DNA of 64,000 bases from Tessaracoccus rhinocerotis (GTDB taxonomy: Bacteria; Actinomycetota; Actinomycetes; Propionibacteriales; Propionibacteriaceae), in assembly GCF_007197885.1 (NCBI RefSeq), contig NZ_VKKG01000001.1:62001-126000 (forward strand), written 5' to 3'. A model generated the notes under the pieces. That model ran no database searches. It saw only the letters and a program-made list of their open reading frames with translations, and was not told the origin of the DNA. How positions within the stretch are numbered: the first letter of the stretch is position 1; every line of letters starts with the position of its first letter. Shown piece by piece: positions 1 through 9,124 of this stretch. A program made the position numbers and the translations under genes.

Positions 1-377
1 CGTGGACGCCCTTGCCCGTCAGTGCGTTCAGGTAGGCCGGGAGGGTACCGACGTGCGTCTTGCCCTCACCGGTCTTCATCTCGGCGATGTTGCCCCAGTG
101 GAGCGCTGCACCACCCATGATCTGGACGTCGAAGAGGCGCTTGTCCACGACGCGCACGGTGGCCTCGCGCACCACGGCGAACGCCTCGGGCATGATCTTG
201 TCGATGTCCTCGCCGTCGTCCAGGCGGCGCCGGAACTCATCCGTCATGGCGCGCAGCTCGGCATCGGACATCGCCTTGAAGTCGTCCTCGATGAGATTGA
301 CCTGCTTGGCGATCTTGTCCAGCTTCTTCAACTGCGCCCCCGAGCCAAGATTGCTCAGGAAATCCATGAATCCCACG
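1..377 (-). CDS. secA: SecA preprotein translocase ATPase, N-terminal part
   Basis: SecA is the motor ATPase that drives unfolded preproteins through SecYEG at the membrane. The gene runs off the left edge; about 125 N-terminal residues are visible. The protein opens [18 protein letters not shown] and reaches the nucleotide-binding region with [20 protein letters not shown], the SecA Walker A region (MKTGEGKT). The GTG at 377 is preferred over the ATG at 368 because an AAAGGA ribosome-binding site lies 8 bases before it. It follows hpf by 115 bases on the same strand, a common actinobacterial order. The family is certain; only the start is open to choice. Confidence 0.93.
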
Positions 378-492
378 TCGTCGGTCCTTTGGTTGACGTC
401 ATATCGGCGCCTAGCACCACCTTTGGTGGTTGCACGCCGCTGACCATCCTAGCCAGCGGCGGCGAACCACCCAAGAACTGGACCAACTCTCC

Positions 493-1098
493 TCAGGCGT
501 CGACGTCCAGGTGGATCACTCCGTAGTTGTAGGCCTTGCGGCGGTAGACCACCGACGGGCGACCCGTGGCGGCGTCCTGGTACAGGAAGAAGTCGTGCCC
601 GACGAGTTCCATCTCGTCCAGCGCCTGCGCCAGGGTCAGCGGAACGGCCTGGAAGACCTTCTCCCTGACAACGAGCGGCCCGTCCCCGGTGACCACCATG
701 CCCGCCACCTCGTGGGTGTCGTCATCGTTGTGGGACTCCGCGTCCGTGGGCAGCGGCGGGAGGTCCTTCGGAGGCAGGGCCGACCGCAGTCCGCGGTGGG
801 TCTTGCGGCGATCGGCGGCCTTGCGGAGCTGTGCCTTGAGGCGATCGAAGGCAGTCTCGAACGCGACGGTCTTGTCGTTGGCCCTGGCCTCGGCCCGGAT
901 CACGGGTCCTCGGCTGCGCAGGGTGATCTGGACCTCGACGGCGTCCGCCGGGTTCTTGGTCCCTTCGCTGGCGGAGAACTCGACCTCGCCCCGAATCAAC
1001 CTGTCCTTGAACTTCTCCACCGAAGTGAGGCGGTCATTGACCAGACTCTTCAGGTCCGTTCCAACCGTGCAGTGCCTGCCAGTTACGACGATGTCCAT
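493..1098 (-). CDS. hpf: Long-form ribosome hibernation promoting factor
   Basis: The 201-residue protein belongs to the long HPF family, which dimerises 70S ribosomes in stationary phase. The N-terminal RaiA/YfiA-like domain (about residues 1-100) starts MDIVVTGRHCTVGTDLKS. The C-terminal dimerisation domain (about 140-200) contains VREKVFQAVPLTLAQALDEM, DFFLYQD and VVYRRKAYNYGVIHL. The reading frame is open 40 codons further upstream, but those residues have no family resemblance, so the ATG at 1098 is chosen. It lies between comF and secA on the same strand, as in many Actinomycetota. Confidence 0.92.
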   Translation of the reverse strand: MDIVVTGRHCTVGTDLKSLVNDRLTSVEKFKDRLIRGEVEFSASEGTKNPADAVEVQITLRSRGPVIRAEARANDKTVAFETAFDRLKAQLRKAADRRKTHRGLRSALPPKDLPPLPTDAESHNDDDTHEVAGMVVTGDGPLVVREKVFQAVPLTLAQALDEMELVGHDFFLYQDAATGRPSVVYRRKAYNYGVIHLDVDA

Positions 1099-1210
1099 CG
1101 TTCCTCCTATTCGGCGCCGAAGCGCTACGGGGTAAACACAGACGCCTCCGAACGGGCCCGGATTCCGGGACCTGAGTTCGAAGGCGTCTCCATTCCCCAA
1201 CGCTACCCGG

Positions 1211-1891
1211 TTACCCAAACGAGGTGTGGGATATCCGGGACTTGGCGGGGGTGGTTCGGTCCGCGTCGCCGATCACCGCGATCCCCACCACCTGGTCCCC
1301 TGCGCAGGTCACGGCACGGACCGCCTCCGCCAGCGACGCGCCGGTGGTGACGACATCGTCGCACAGCACCACCGGGGCCCCGCACGGGCGCGCCCGCATG
1401 GTGCCGACGACGTTGCGGCTGCGTCCAGTCCTGCCCAGTTCCCGTTGGTCCAGACCCGAGCCGGACCTCGCCAGCAGGGGCGCCCACCTCAGGCCCGTAC
1501 GGCGGGAGGCCCCCGCCGCCAACCGGCGACCGTGGTCGTGGCCCCGCGCGCGGACCTTCGCCGCGAGCGACGGCACCGGCACCAGCACCGTCTCCGGGCC
1601 CGGCTGCAGGGCGGCCACGGCCACTGCGAGACGCGCAGCCAGGACCCGCCCGAGGTGGAGCGCACCGTCGTCCTTGAACGCGGGCACAAGGTGTTCGACC
1701 AATGGGCGGTAGTCGTTCGCGCAGACCACCGGCACGCCATCCAGCGTGGGGCGCCGGACCCGCCGTGGCACCGCTGTCACGAGGAGCCGCGAGCAGGATG
1801 CGCACAGGGACCAGGCGGGCAGCCGGCATCCCGGGCAGACCGATCCCAGGAACAGGTGCGCAGCGGCGTCGAGGAGGGTGACCATGCCCAC
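1211..1891 (-). CDS. ComF-family phosphoribosyltransferase-like protein
   Basis: A 226-residue protein with the two marks of the ComF family: an N-terminal zinc-ribbon-like pair of CxxC motifs (CPGC and CASC, about residues 20-33) and a C-terminal PRPP-binding loop, VVLCDDVVTTGASL. ComF proteins are linked to DNA uptake in competent bacteria, but their reaction is not established, and the actinobacterial copies are usually annotated only as phosphoribosyltransferases. It sits between lpqB and hpf on the same strand. An alternative ATG lies two codons downstream (1885). Confidence 0.85.
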   Translation of the reverse strand: MGMVTLLDAAAHLFLGSVCPGCRLPAWSLCASCSRLLVTAVPRRVRRPTLDGVPVVCANDYRPLVEHLVPAFKDDGALHLGRVLAARLAVAVAALQPGPETVLVPVPSLAAKVRARGHDHGRRLAAGASRRTGLRWAPLLARSGSGLDQRELGRTGRSRNVVGTMRARPCGAPVVLCDDVVTTGASLAEAVRAVTCAGDQVVGIAVIGDADRTTPAKSRISHTSFG

Positions 1892-1937
1892 ACTCTGGTC
1901 GGCGCGGTGCCCGCCGCGTCACTTTCCACAGCCCGGG

Positions 1938-3635
1938 TCAGCCCGGGTAGCTGACCTCACTCATCGTCACGTCCAGCCCGGTCCAGCGGCTGCGAGCCTC
2001 GTATCGGCGCACCTCGTTGTCCTCGCTCCGGATCACGACGGCGTCGCCGCCCATCCGAGGCAGGGCGGAGATCTGCACCGGGTCCGCGCCGACCGGGCCG
2101 ATGTGCTCGACCAGAGCACCGTCCGCGGAGACCAGGTAGACCGACGGGTCGTCCTCGGTGCTGGCGATCAGCGCCAGTTCCGTCTCGCCGCTCCAGCTGA
2201 CGTCGAGGTAGTCGTGCAACTGGTTGGACTGGTCCGCGACGACTATCTCGGTCGGGTGCACGAGGGTGGGCCGACCTGCGGCCGAGATCGTCGCCACCAC
2301 CAACGTGTTGCCCTCGTCGCCGGTGGTCACCAGGGCGATCCGGGAACCGGCCTGGGTCACGGAGAAGTCGACCAGTTCCGAGGAGACCAGGCTGATGTCC
2401 ACGGACGTCACGCGCTCCTGCGCATCGATGATGATCAGCCGAGTCCGGCCCTGGGGGTCCTCCCCCATCACCCACATCTCGCCCAGCACGATCTGCGCGG
2501 AGCGCAGGTTGGTGAAGTCCGACTCCACCTCTGCGAGCTCGCCGCTGCGGGGCCCCAGCAGCACGACCGTGCGGTCCTCGCTGATGAAACCCACCAGTGA
2601 CGCGTCGAGGGAGATCGCCACCTCGGACACGTCCCGGCCGCCGGACTGCATCTGCACGAAGGAGCCCGACGGGGCGACCTGCCCTGCGATGGAGCGTCGG
2701 ACACCGAACAGGTCTGGGATGGTGGCGCGTGACAGCACCTGGTAGCCCTGCTGGGAGGCGAGCTCGAGCACCCCGTCCTCGTTCTGCCCGGGCAGCGCCA
2801 GCGGCACCGCGCCGTCCTCGACGCTCACCCCGCTCATGCGTGGGATGGAGGTCAGGGACCACACGAGCTGCGCCCCCAGGTCGCGCCGGCGGTCCTCGCT
2901 CAGGGCGTCGGGCAATCCCCGCAGCGACACCGTCGCGGTCCCCTCGGAGTCGAGGCTGGCGCCGCGCGGACCGAGCGACGCGCTGGTGGGGATGGCGTTG
3001 CGCACCGCCGGGGCGAGCCTCTGGCTCGGCCCGGCGATCTGGGACTCGACGATCCGGCTGGGGGTGAGGAGCGCCTCGGGCAGGTGGATCATGTCCGGCA
3101 CCACGTAGTTGCCGGAGCGGGACAGGAAGTAGGTGGTCACGTGGGCGTAGTAGCGCTCGAAAATGAATCGGGAGACCAGGAGACCCTCCGGGGCGTTCCC
3201 GATGCGCCACTCCCCCTCCTCCTGGACCAGCTGGAACCCGAACGCGTAGGGCCGGCGCTCCGACGTGAAGCGGCCCCATTCGTCCAGCGACCCGGTCACC
3301 GTGCCCTCGACCGAGAACTGGCCCTCGGCCTCAGTCACCACGCCGTCGTAGATCACGGCCCCGATCCCCGGGTCCCAGTCGTCGCGCACGGACGTGGCGA
3401 GGTACTCGCGCGCCACCCGGTAGTCGGCCTCGGGGTCGGCCATGGCCTGCATGAACCCATCGACGAGCCGCTCCGGGGTCACGCCCGCCTGCGGCGGCTC
3501 GGGCGCGATCTCGATGCCGGGCGGTGGGGCGCTGGCCGGGATGCTCTCGACCGGCCCCGCCACGGGGACGGTGGTGCACGCTGCCATCCCCAGGCCGAGG
3601 GCGGCCACCACGAGGGCCAGCACGATCCTTCTCAT
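1938..3635 (-). CDS. lpqB: LpqB lipoprotein of the MtrAB-LpqB system
   Basis: A 565-residue exported lipoprotein. The signal peptide ends in a lipobox with Cys20 (LGMAAC). A GerMN-type domain occupies the first half (around ERLVDGFMQAMADPEADY onward) and a beta-propeller-like half follows. In mycobacteria LpqB binds the sensor MtrB and tunes signalling to MtrA in cell-wall and division control. The start codon overlaps the mtrB stop by four bases (ATGA), so the two are translationally coupled. The order mtrA-mtrB-lpqB is the standard actinobacterial one. Confidence 0.93.
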   Translation of the reverse strand: MRRIVLALVVAALGLGMAACTTVPVAGPVESIPASAPPPGIEIAPEPPQAGVTPERLVDGFMQAMADPEADYRVAREYLATSVRDDWDPGIGAVIYDGVVTEAEGQFSVEGTVTGSLDEWGRFTSERRPYAFGFQLVQEEGEWRIGNAPEGLLVSRFIFERYYAHVTTYFLSRSGNYVVPDMIHLPEALLTPSRIVESQIAGPSQRLAPAVRNAIPTSASLGPRGASLDSEGTATVSLRGLPDALSEDRRRDLGAQLVWSLTSIPRMSGVSVEDGAVPLALPGQNEDGVLELASQQGYQVLSRATIPDLFGVRRSIAGQVAPSGSFVQMQSGGRDVSEVAISLDASLVGFISEDRTVVLLGPRSGELAEVESDFTNLRSAQIVLGEMWVMGEDPQGRTRLIIIDAQERVTSVDISLVSSELVDFSVTQAGSRIALVTTGDEGNTLVVATISAAGRPTLVHPTEIVVADQSNQLHDYLDVSWSGETELALIASTEDDPSVYLVSADGALVEHIGPVGADPVQISALPRMGGDAVVIRSEDNEVRRYEARSRWTGLDVTMSEVSYPG

Positions 3636-5197
3636 GTGTCGGTCCTCCTGGCCGTTACGTCGGTTGGGATGATGGGCAGCGGCGAACTTGTGAGCGCGGT
3701 GTCGGTGTCCTTCGGCAGGGTGAGCCGGAACTGGGCGCCCTTGCCGGGACGCCCCCAGGCACTGAGCCAGCCGTCGTGGAGCCGCGCGTCCTCCAGCGAG
3801 ATCGCGAGCCCCAGGCCACTGCCACCCACGACGCGGGTCCGGGACGGGTCAGCCCGCCAGAACCGTTCGAACACCTGGGCCGCCTGGGCGGCCGGGAAGC
3901 CGACGCCGTGGTCCCGCACCGTGACCGCTACCGAGTCCTCGTCGCCTGCGACAGTGACGTGGACCGGCCTGCCCTCACCATGCTCGATCGCGTTGACCAG
4001 CAGGTTTCGCAGGATCCTCCGGATCCGGCGCGAGTCCATCATCGCCGTGGCGTCCCCGCGCGCGGTGAACCGCAGCTCGGTCCCCTGCTGCTCCGCGAGT
4101 GCGGTGTGTGCCTGGACCTCGGAGCGGACCAGTGCGGCCAGGTCCACGTCCTCCAGCGAGAGCACCGCCGCGCCGGCGTCGAACCGGGAGATCTCAAGCA
4201 GGTCCTGGAGCATGACGTCGAAGCGCTCGATCTCGGAGAACATCAACTCGGCGGCCCGGGCCGTCTGGGGCGGGAAGGCCCCGCGCGACTCGTGGATGAC
4301 GTCCGTGGCCATCTTGATGGTGGTGAGCGGGGTACGCAGTTCGTGGGACACGTCGCTCACGAAGCGGCGCTGCACCGCCGAGAGGGTCTCCAGCTCGCGG
4401 ATGCGCTGCTGCAGGTCGTCGGCCATCTCGTTCATCGACTCCGCCAGTGAGGCGATGTCGTCGGTGCCGCGCACCAGCATCCGCTCGTCCAAGTTCCCGG
4501 ACGCCAGGCGGAGCGCGGTCTGGCTGGCCTTGCGCACCGGGCGGACCACCGTGACGGTGACCATGTAGGCGATCGCCGCGAGCGCGCCGAGCAGCGCCAG
4601 CCCGGTGCTGACCACCGCCCCCTGGAGAGCGCGGATGGTGGCCACCTCGCTGGTCATCTGGAAGATGTAGAAGATCGGGTACCGCTCCCCGCCGGAGTCC
4701 ACCAGGACCGTTCCGACAGCCCAGCCCGGGACCGGGGCCTGGTCGTCGTCGACGAAGACCACCTCGGTTGGGGTGACGAACATCCCGGTGCCGGACTCCA
4801 CGGCCGCGCGCAGTTCGGCGGGGACGGACTCCGCCAGGATCTCCGATGACTGGTAGACCGAGGAGGGCCCCTGGATCAACACCTGGTAGCGGCCGGACTC
4901 GGCGCCGGCGAGGGCCGCCAGCTGGATCAGTTGCTCGTTGATGGCGACGTTGCGGGTCTCCGGGAGCCGCAGTTGCTGCTGCATGAAGCTGTGGATGCCG
5001 ATGGCCTCCGCGATCGAGGCCTGCTTCTTCGACTCGACGATGCCGGCAGTGGCCTGGTTGAGCAGCAACAGCCCCGCCAGCACGAGCACGACGAACGAGG
5101 CACCGAGCGTGAGGAACAGCACCCGAAGCGGCAGCGAGCTCCCCCAGAGGCTGCCGAGGCTGAGCTGGCTCCGCTCAGGACGCCTGCGCTGCTTCAC
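3632..5197 (-). CDS. mtrB: MtrB sensor histidine kinase
   Basis: A 521-residue membrane histidine kinase. Two transmembrane segments (about residues 24-47 and 200-222) flank an extracellular sensor region, followed by HAMP, a dimerisation/phosphoacceptor helix with the H-box SDVSHELRTPLTTIKMA, and an ATPase domain with N-box NLLVNAIEHG, G1 DHGVGFP and G2 GSGLGLAI. It phosphorylates MtrA. The gene overlaps the mtrA end by 23 bases and the lpqB start by four, so the three form one operon. Confidence 0.95.
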   Translation of the reverse strand: MKQRRRPERSQLSLGSLWGSSLPLRVLFLTLGASFVVLVLAGLLLLNQATAGIVESKKQASIAEAIGIHSFMQQQLRLPETRNVAINEQLIQLAALAGAESGRYQVLIQGPSSVYQSSEILAESVPAELRAAVESGTGMFVTPTEVVFVDDDQAPVPGWAVGTVLVDSGGERYPIFYIFQMTSEVATIRALQGAVVSTGLALLGALAAIAYMVTVTVVRPVRKASQTALRLASGNLDERMLVRGTDDIASLAESMNEMADDLQQRIRELETLSAVQRRFVSDVSHELRTPLTTIKMATDVIHESRGAFPPQTARAAELMFSEIERFDVMLQDLLEISRFDAGAAVLSLEDVDLAALVRSEVQAHTALAEQQGTELRFTARGDATAMMDSRRIRRILRNLLVNAIEHGEGRPVHVTVAGDEDSVAVTVRDHGVGFPAAQAAQVFERFWRADPSRTRVVGGSGLGLAISLEDARLHDGWLSAWGRPGKGAQFRLTLPKDTDTALTSSPLPIIPTDVTARRTDT

Positions 5198-5879
5198 CGG
5201 CCCGGTACCCGATTCCGCGGACCGTCACGATGATCTCCGGGTGCTCGGGGTCCTTCTCCACCTTCGAGCGCAGGCGCTGGACGTGCACGTTGACGAGCCT
5301 GGTGTCGGCCGCGTTCCGGTACCCCCAGACCTCGTCGAGGAGTGCCTCGCGGCTGAAGACCGTGGCCGGCCGCTTCGCGAGGGCGAGCAGCAGGTCGAAC
5401 TCCAGCGGCGTCAGCTGCAGTTGTTCGCGGCCCCGCTTGACGGTGTGGGCGGCCACGGAGATGGACAGGTCCCCGATGGTGAGCTCGTCGGCACCGGGTT
5501 CGGCACTGACGCGCCGCAACCTGGTGCGGATGCGCGCGATGAGCTCCTTCGACTTGAAGGGCTTGGCGATGTAGTCGTCAGCCCCGGCCTCGAGCCCGGC
5601 CACGACGTCGGCCGTATCGGACTTGGCGGTCAGCATCACGATCGGGACGTCGGACTCTGCACGGATGTCGCGGCACACGGACACCCCGTCGCGACCAGGC
5701 AGCATCAGGTCAAGCAGGACGAGGTCGGGCCGGCTCTCCCGCAGGACCGCCAACGCGTTGCTTCCCGAAGCACAGTGCACCGTCTCGAAACCCTCTTGCC
5801 CGAGAACAATCTGGAGCATCTCCGAAAGCGCGGCGTCATCGTCGACGATCAGGATCCGACTACGGGTCCTCTCGCTCAC
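5175..5879 (-). CDS. mtrA: MtrA response regulator
   Basis: A 234-residue OmpR/PhoB-type regulator. The receiver domain shows the acidic pocket (LIVDDDAAL), the phosphoacceptor Asp in LVLLDLMLPG and the conserved Lys in KPFKSKE. The winged-helix DNA-binding domain contains LTPLEFDLLLALAKRP and the recognition region ADTRLVNVHVQRLRSKVE. MtrA controls division, cell-wall and replication genes in actinobacteria and is essential in several species. It is the first gene of the mtrA-mtrB-lpqB operon. Confidence 0.96.
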   Translation of the reverse strand: MSERTRSRILIVDDDAALSEMLQIVLGQEGFETVHCASGSNALAVLRESRPDLVLLDLMLPGRDGVSVCRDIRAESDVPIVMLTAKSDTADVVAGLEAGADDYIAKPFKSKELIARIRTRLRRVSAEPGADELTIGDLSISVAAHTVKRGREQLQLTPLEFDLLLALAKRPATVFSREALLDEVWGYRNAADTRLVNVHVQRLRSKVEKDPEHPEIIVTVRGIGYRAGEAAQAS

Positions 5880-5949
5880 TTGTCCCTCCCCAACTGCTAG
5901 CCGTTCCCACCCACTCTAGCCGGTGGGCGACGCCCGGGAGGAGCAGCCT

Positions 5950-6720
5950 TCAGGCCCTCGCCACGGGTCGGGGCCAACCCCCCGGGGTGAGTTCGTCGCC
6001 GTCGGCCATCAGTTCCTCCACCTCGCTCCTCAAACCCGACGCCGCGGCCCGCCACGGTGCGCCGCCGGAGACGTGGGTGGCCAGGAAGCCTGCGGTGGCC
6101 CGCACCCTGACCACGGCGCCGCTGCTCCGGGAGAACAGCCCCCACATGCCGACGCTCACCGAGGGCGCCCGGTGCACGAAGCCGCTGAGTTGGGCGTTAC
6201 CGCTGCTGACGCTCAGCGCGGCCGTGCTGAAGACGGACTCCATGAGCAGTTGGCCCTGCCGGGTCACACGCCCCAGACCCTGCAGCGTCTCAGCGAACTC
6301 CCCCGTCGCCACCCGCTGCCGTTCGACGGCCCGGGACTTTCCGCTGCGCGCCCGCCCCGACCAACCGGTGTCATTGCTCTCCATCCTCTCGATCCGTCGC
6401 GCGAGGACACCGACGTTGTCGGAGGCGGACAGCCACTGGTGCTGTGCCAGTTCCAGCCGGTCGGGCACCTCCCGGCTGCCCTGCAGGACCGCGAGCGACG
6501 CGACGACCCGTCCCATCTCCGCGTCCAGCTGCCACCACAGAGTGTCCCGATAGCGCGTCATGGCGGAGGCCGCGGCGCGGTAGGTGCAGGTCATGGCGCG
6601 CAGCACCTCCGAGTTGAGCACCAGGTGCATCTCCACGTTGTCCAGACTCTTCGCGACGGTCACCAGCGAGCGCATCCGCACGACCGCGTCCTGGACGTTC
6701 TCGAACCCCTTGCTGCTCAT
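5950..6720 (-). CDS. Hypothetical helical protein of a WXG100-like operon
   Basis: I do not recognise this 256-residue protein. It is mostly helical, starts MSSKGFENVQDAVVRMRSL, has a Trp-Ser-Gly turn (TGWSGRARSG, about residue 138) between helices that recalls WXG100-type hairpins, and ends in a Pro/Arg-rich tail. The start at 6720 overlaps the stop of the upstream gene by four bases (ATGA); the longer open frame only adds shadow sequence. It is the last gene of a coupled trio with a WXG100-like protein and a YbaB-like protein, which suggests a type VII-secretion-associated role, but no secretion ATPase is visible nearby. Confidence 0.7.
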   Translation of the reverse strand: MSSKGFENVQDAVVRMRSLVTVAKSLDNVEMHLVLNSEVLRAMTCTYRAAASAMTRYRDTLWWQLDAEMGRVVASLAVLQGSREVPDRLELAQHQWLSASDNVGVLARRIERMESNDTGWSGRARSGKSRAVERQRVATGEFAETLQGLGRVTRQGQLLMESVFSTAALSVSSGNAQLSGFVHRAPSVSVGMWGLFSRSSGAVVRVRATAGFLATHVSGGAPWRAAASGLRSEVEELMADGDELTPGGWPRPVARA

Positions 6721-8339
6721 GAGTCGAAGACCTTTCCGGTTCGGTCGACCGCGGCCTGTTCGTTGGCCTCGTAGCCGGCGGCGGTCGCGTTCAGCTGGTG
6801 TGCGAGTTCCTCGTAGGCCTTCGCGGCCTGCGCGGACCAGAGCTGGCACTGGTGCGTCGCACGCGAGTAGGCGGCAGCGGGCTCCGACACGAGCCCGAAG
6901 CTCGAGTGGCCGTCACGGACCGTTCGTGTCACGCCACCGACGCCTTCCATCTCGAGGGCCAGCCGGCGCCACTGCTCGGCGTCGCGCGCCAGTTCGTCGC
7001 TGGTGACGTTGAAGTCTGTCCCCCGCGCGAAGCTGCTGCTGGTCGCGCCCCGTCCCCCTCCGGGACCGTAGTGGTCCCGGACGCCCTGCGCGCCCTGGGG
7101 ACCGCGCCCGACGCCTGCGGAGAACCCGCCCCCGACCCCGGTGGTGGCAGTGCCGCCCGAGCTCTGGGTCCCGGCACCGCCGGGGGTGTAAGAGGTGCCG
7201 TCGACGCCCTGGCCCCCGGCCGCGTGCGCACCCGTGAAGCCACCGCCAGGGGCGTTGCCGGCGCTGGGATTCCATCCCCAACCGGAGGTGTTGGGCGCCC
7301 CGGGTGCCACCTGTTGTCCTGCGGCCGCGTTCCCGGACAGGGGTGCGCTGCCGGAGGTGGCCGAGCCGCCACCCCAGCCGGCGGCACCGGCCGCGGCGCC
7401 TCCGGCGGCGACCCCGGTTTCGCGCCCGCCGTCGCGGCGCGGCTCGTGCTGCTCGTCCTCCGGAGCTTCGTCCTCGGGACCGTGGACGCCGTCAACGCCG
7501 CCGGCGCCCGGACCGCCGGGCACCGTGCCACCGCCGCGCTCGTGCTCACGGAGCTGGCTGCGAAGCCACTGCTCGCTCGCAACGCCGTCGACGCCGTCGC
7601 CTCCCACGGCACCGAACGCCTGGACCACCGCGAGGGAAGGGTCCGCCATGTAGCCCTGGGAGCCGGAGGCCTGCACACCCGTCATGGGCGCGAACGCCGC
7701 CCCGCCCGCCCTGTTGTTCTGGAGATTCTGCAGTACGGACAGGGGGATGCCACCCTGCTGGGATCCGGGGGTCACGACCCCCGCGCCGGCACCCTGGGTA
7801 CTCGGGATGCCGCCGACGCCACCGAGGGTCGCCCCCGGGATGGCTGCCCCGCCCACCGGGTCATTGCGGGAAAGGTAGGACCCCCTTGTGCCACCGCCGC
7901 TGCGGGCGCGCGGCGCCTCCGACGTGGTGGTACCGGCGAGGAACGCTCCAGGAACTTCGTCGGTGCTGCCCACACCCCAAGGGTCGTCGTCGGTGATCCT
8001 TCCGTAGCCGTCGACGCCGAGCCCGTCCCCTCCCGGGACCGCGGTCAAGGGCATCGCCGTGGGTGCGGCGCCGGACACGCCGGAGCGGGACCTTTCGTTC
8101 TCGGCGCGGGTCTGGCCCGCGTGGGCGCCGAGCACGGCAGCGCCCCCGGCGCCGGCACCCAGGCCGAGCAGCGGCCCCGGAGCAGGACCGGTCTCCTCGT
8201 CGTCGGGACGCAGCCGCGTGTCCGCGAGGATCGCCTCCTGGTCCTCGGCCGGCTCGGTCAGGTCATCGTCCTCGGCGCCGATCCCGGCGAAGAAGAGGCC
8301 GTCGTCCCCCCAACGCGGGGACTGCTCGGATCCGGTCAT
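6717..8339 (-). CDS. Gly/Ser-rich protein with C-terminal WXG100-like helical domain
   Basis: A 540-residue low-complexity protein. Residues about 1-430 are rich in Gly, Ala, Ser and Pro, with Asn and Gln, and look disordered. Residues about 440-540 form a helical pair (SDELARDAEQWRRLALEM to YEELAHQLNATAAGYEANEQ) like WXG100/ESX substrates. This layout resembles actinobacterial type VII secretion substrates of the EspB/PPE kind, though here the helical domain is C-terminal. No signal peptide or membrane segment is seen. The gene overlaps both neighbours by four bases, so the three are coupled. Confidence 0.72.
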   Translation of the reverse strand: MTGSEQSPRWGDDGLFFAGIGAEDDDLTEPAEDQEAILADTRLRPDDEETGPAPGPLLGLGAGAGGAAVLGAHAGQTRAENERSRSGVSGAAPTAMPLTAVPGGDGLGVDGYGRITDDDPWGVGSTDEVPGAFLAGTTTSEAPRARSGGGTRGSYLSRNDPVGGAAIPGATLGGVGGIPSTQGAGAGVVTPGSQQGGIPLSVLQNLQNNRAGGAAFAPMTGVQASGSQGYMADPSLAVVQAFGAVGGDGVDGVASEQWLRSQLREHERGGGTVPGGPGAGGVDGVHGPEDEAPEDEQHEPRRDGGRETGVAAGGAAAGAAGWGGGSATSGSAPLSGNAAAGQQVAPGAPNTSGWGWNPSAGNAPGGGFTGAHAAGGQGVDGTSYTPGGAGTQSSGGTATTGVGGGFSAGVGRGPQGAQGVRDHYGPGGGRGATSSSFARGTDFNVTSDELARDAEQWRRLALEMEGVGGVTRTVRDGHSSFGLVSEPAAAYSRATHQCQLWSAQAAKAYEELAHQLNATAAGYEANEQAAVDRTGKVFDS

Positions 8340-9052
8340 GCCATTCCTCTCGCCATCATCGCCTGCATGTCTGCCTGGACCTGCGCCAGCTCTGCGGCCA
8401 GCTCCTCGTGTTCGCCCGGCACGAAGACGGGGGCGACGTGGCGCTGGTACGCGCTCTGGTGGGCCGACATCACGGCGTCGGCGATCTCCGAGATCCGCGC
8501 CCTCTGCAACCAGGTGGAGGAGAACTCCACGGTCTCGGTGAGCCCTCCCAGGCCGAGGGTGACGCGGACGTGGCCGTTGCTGCTGAGGCCCGTGGCGCGG
8601 GTGCCCGTGAGGTCCGCCCAGCGCACCTCGTTCGGGGGGCGGAGCGCGAGTTCGTCGGAGCGTTCCATCAGCTCGGCAGCCCGCTCCTGGAGGTCCTGGA
8701 AGTTGTCCCAGGTGAACTCGAGGTCGGAGCTGGGCTCGGGCCGCGGAACGGGGGCGGAGGGCAGGTTGCTGCCGACGCGCGCATTGGCCAGGAAAAAGGC
8801 CTCGGTGAAGGAGTCAGCCAGTTGCCTGCCGGCGGTGCGTTCCCGCCAGCGGGTGGACAGCCGCACCCGCGTCAGGTGCCGGGTCTGTTCGTCCACCCAG
8901 ATCCGCACGGCGCGACGGGTGCAGGGAAAACCCTGCGCGTGTTCCCACTCCTCGTCGTCGGCCTCCACCTCGGAGTCCGCTTCGGTTGCTTCTGGATCGT
9001 AGTCAACGGGTGCCAGGAACTCGTCGTCCATCACCGCGTCGGAATCCTTCAT
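8336..9052 (-). CDS. YbaB/EspL-like protein
   Basis: A 238-residue protein whose C-terminal part (GHVRVTLGLGGLTETVEFSS, then ISEIADAVMSAHQSAYQRHV and LAAELAQVQADMQAMMARG) has the strand-strand-helix pattern of YbaB/EbfC domains, as found in ESX-associated EspL-type proteins. The N-terminus is acidic. The start at 9052 (MKDSDAVMDDEF) has GGGGG about nine bases upstream; the open frame extends 18 codons further without family support. First gene of the trio with the WXG100-like protein. YbaB proteins bind nucleic acid or act as chaperones; which applies here is unknown. Confidence 0.65.
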   Translation of the reverse strand: MKDSDAVMDDEFLAPVDYDPEATEADSEVEADDEEWEHAQGFPCTRRAVRIWVDEQTRHLTRVRLSTRWRERTAGRQLADSFTEAFFLANARVGSNLPSAPVPRPEPSSDLEFTWDNFQDLQERAAELMERSDELALRPPNEVRWADLTGTRATGLSSNGHVRVTLGLGGLTETVEFSSTWLQRARISEIADAVMSAHQSAYQRHVAPVFVPGEHEELAAELAQVQADMQAMMARGMA

Positions 9053-9124
9053 CTGGTGAAACCCCCAATCTCCGCTCCCAAGTCTGGCAGCAGGACGGGT
9101 CACCACCCGGGGTGCGGGACGGCC

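Noticed and set aside
2224-2745. 173-codon plus-strand frame inside lpqB
   Set aside because: Antisense shadow of a well-recognised gene.
3084-4568. 494-codon plus-strand open frame
   Set aside because: Antisense shadow of lpqB and mtrB, produced by high GC at third codon positions.
6798-9002. 734-codon plus-strand open frame
   Set aside because: Antisense to the Gly-rich WXG100-like gene and the YbaB-like gene; Arg/Ala/Gly-biased, no domain.
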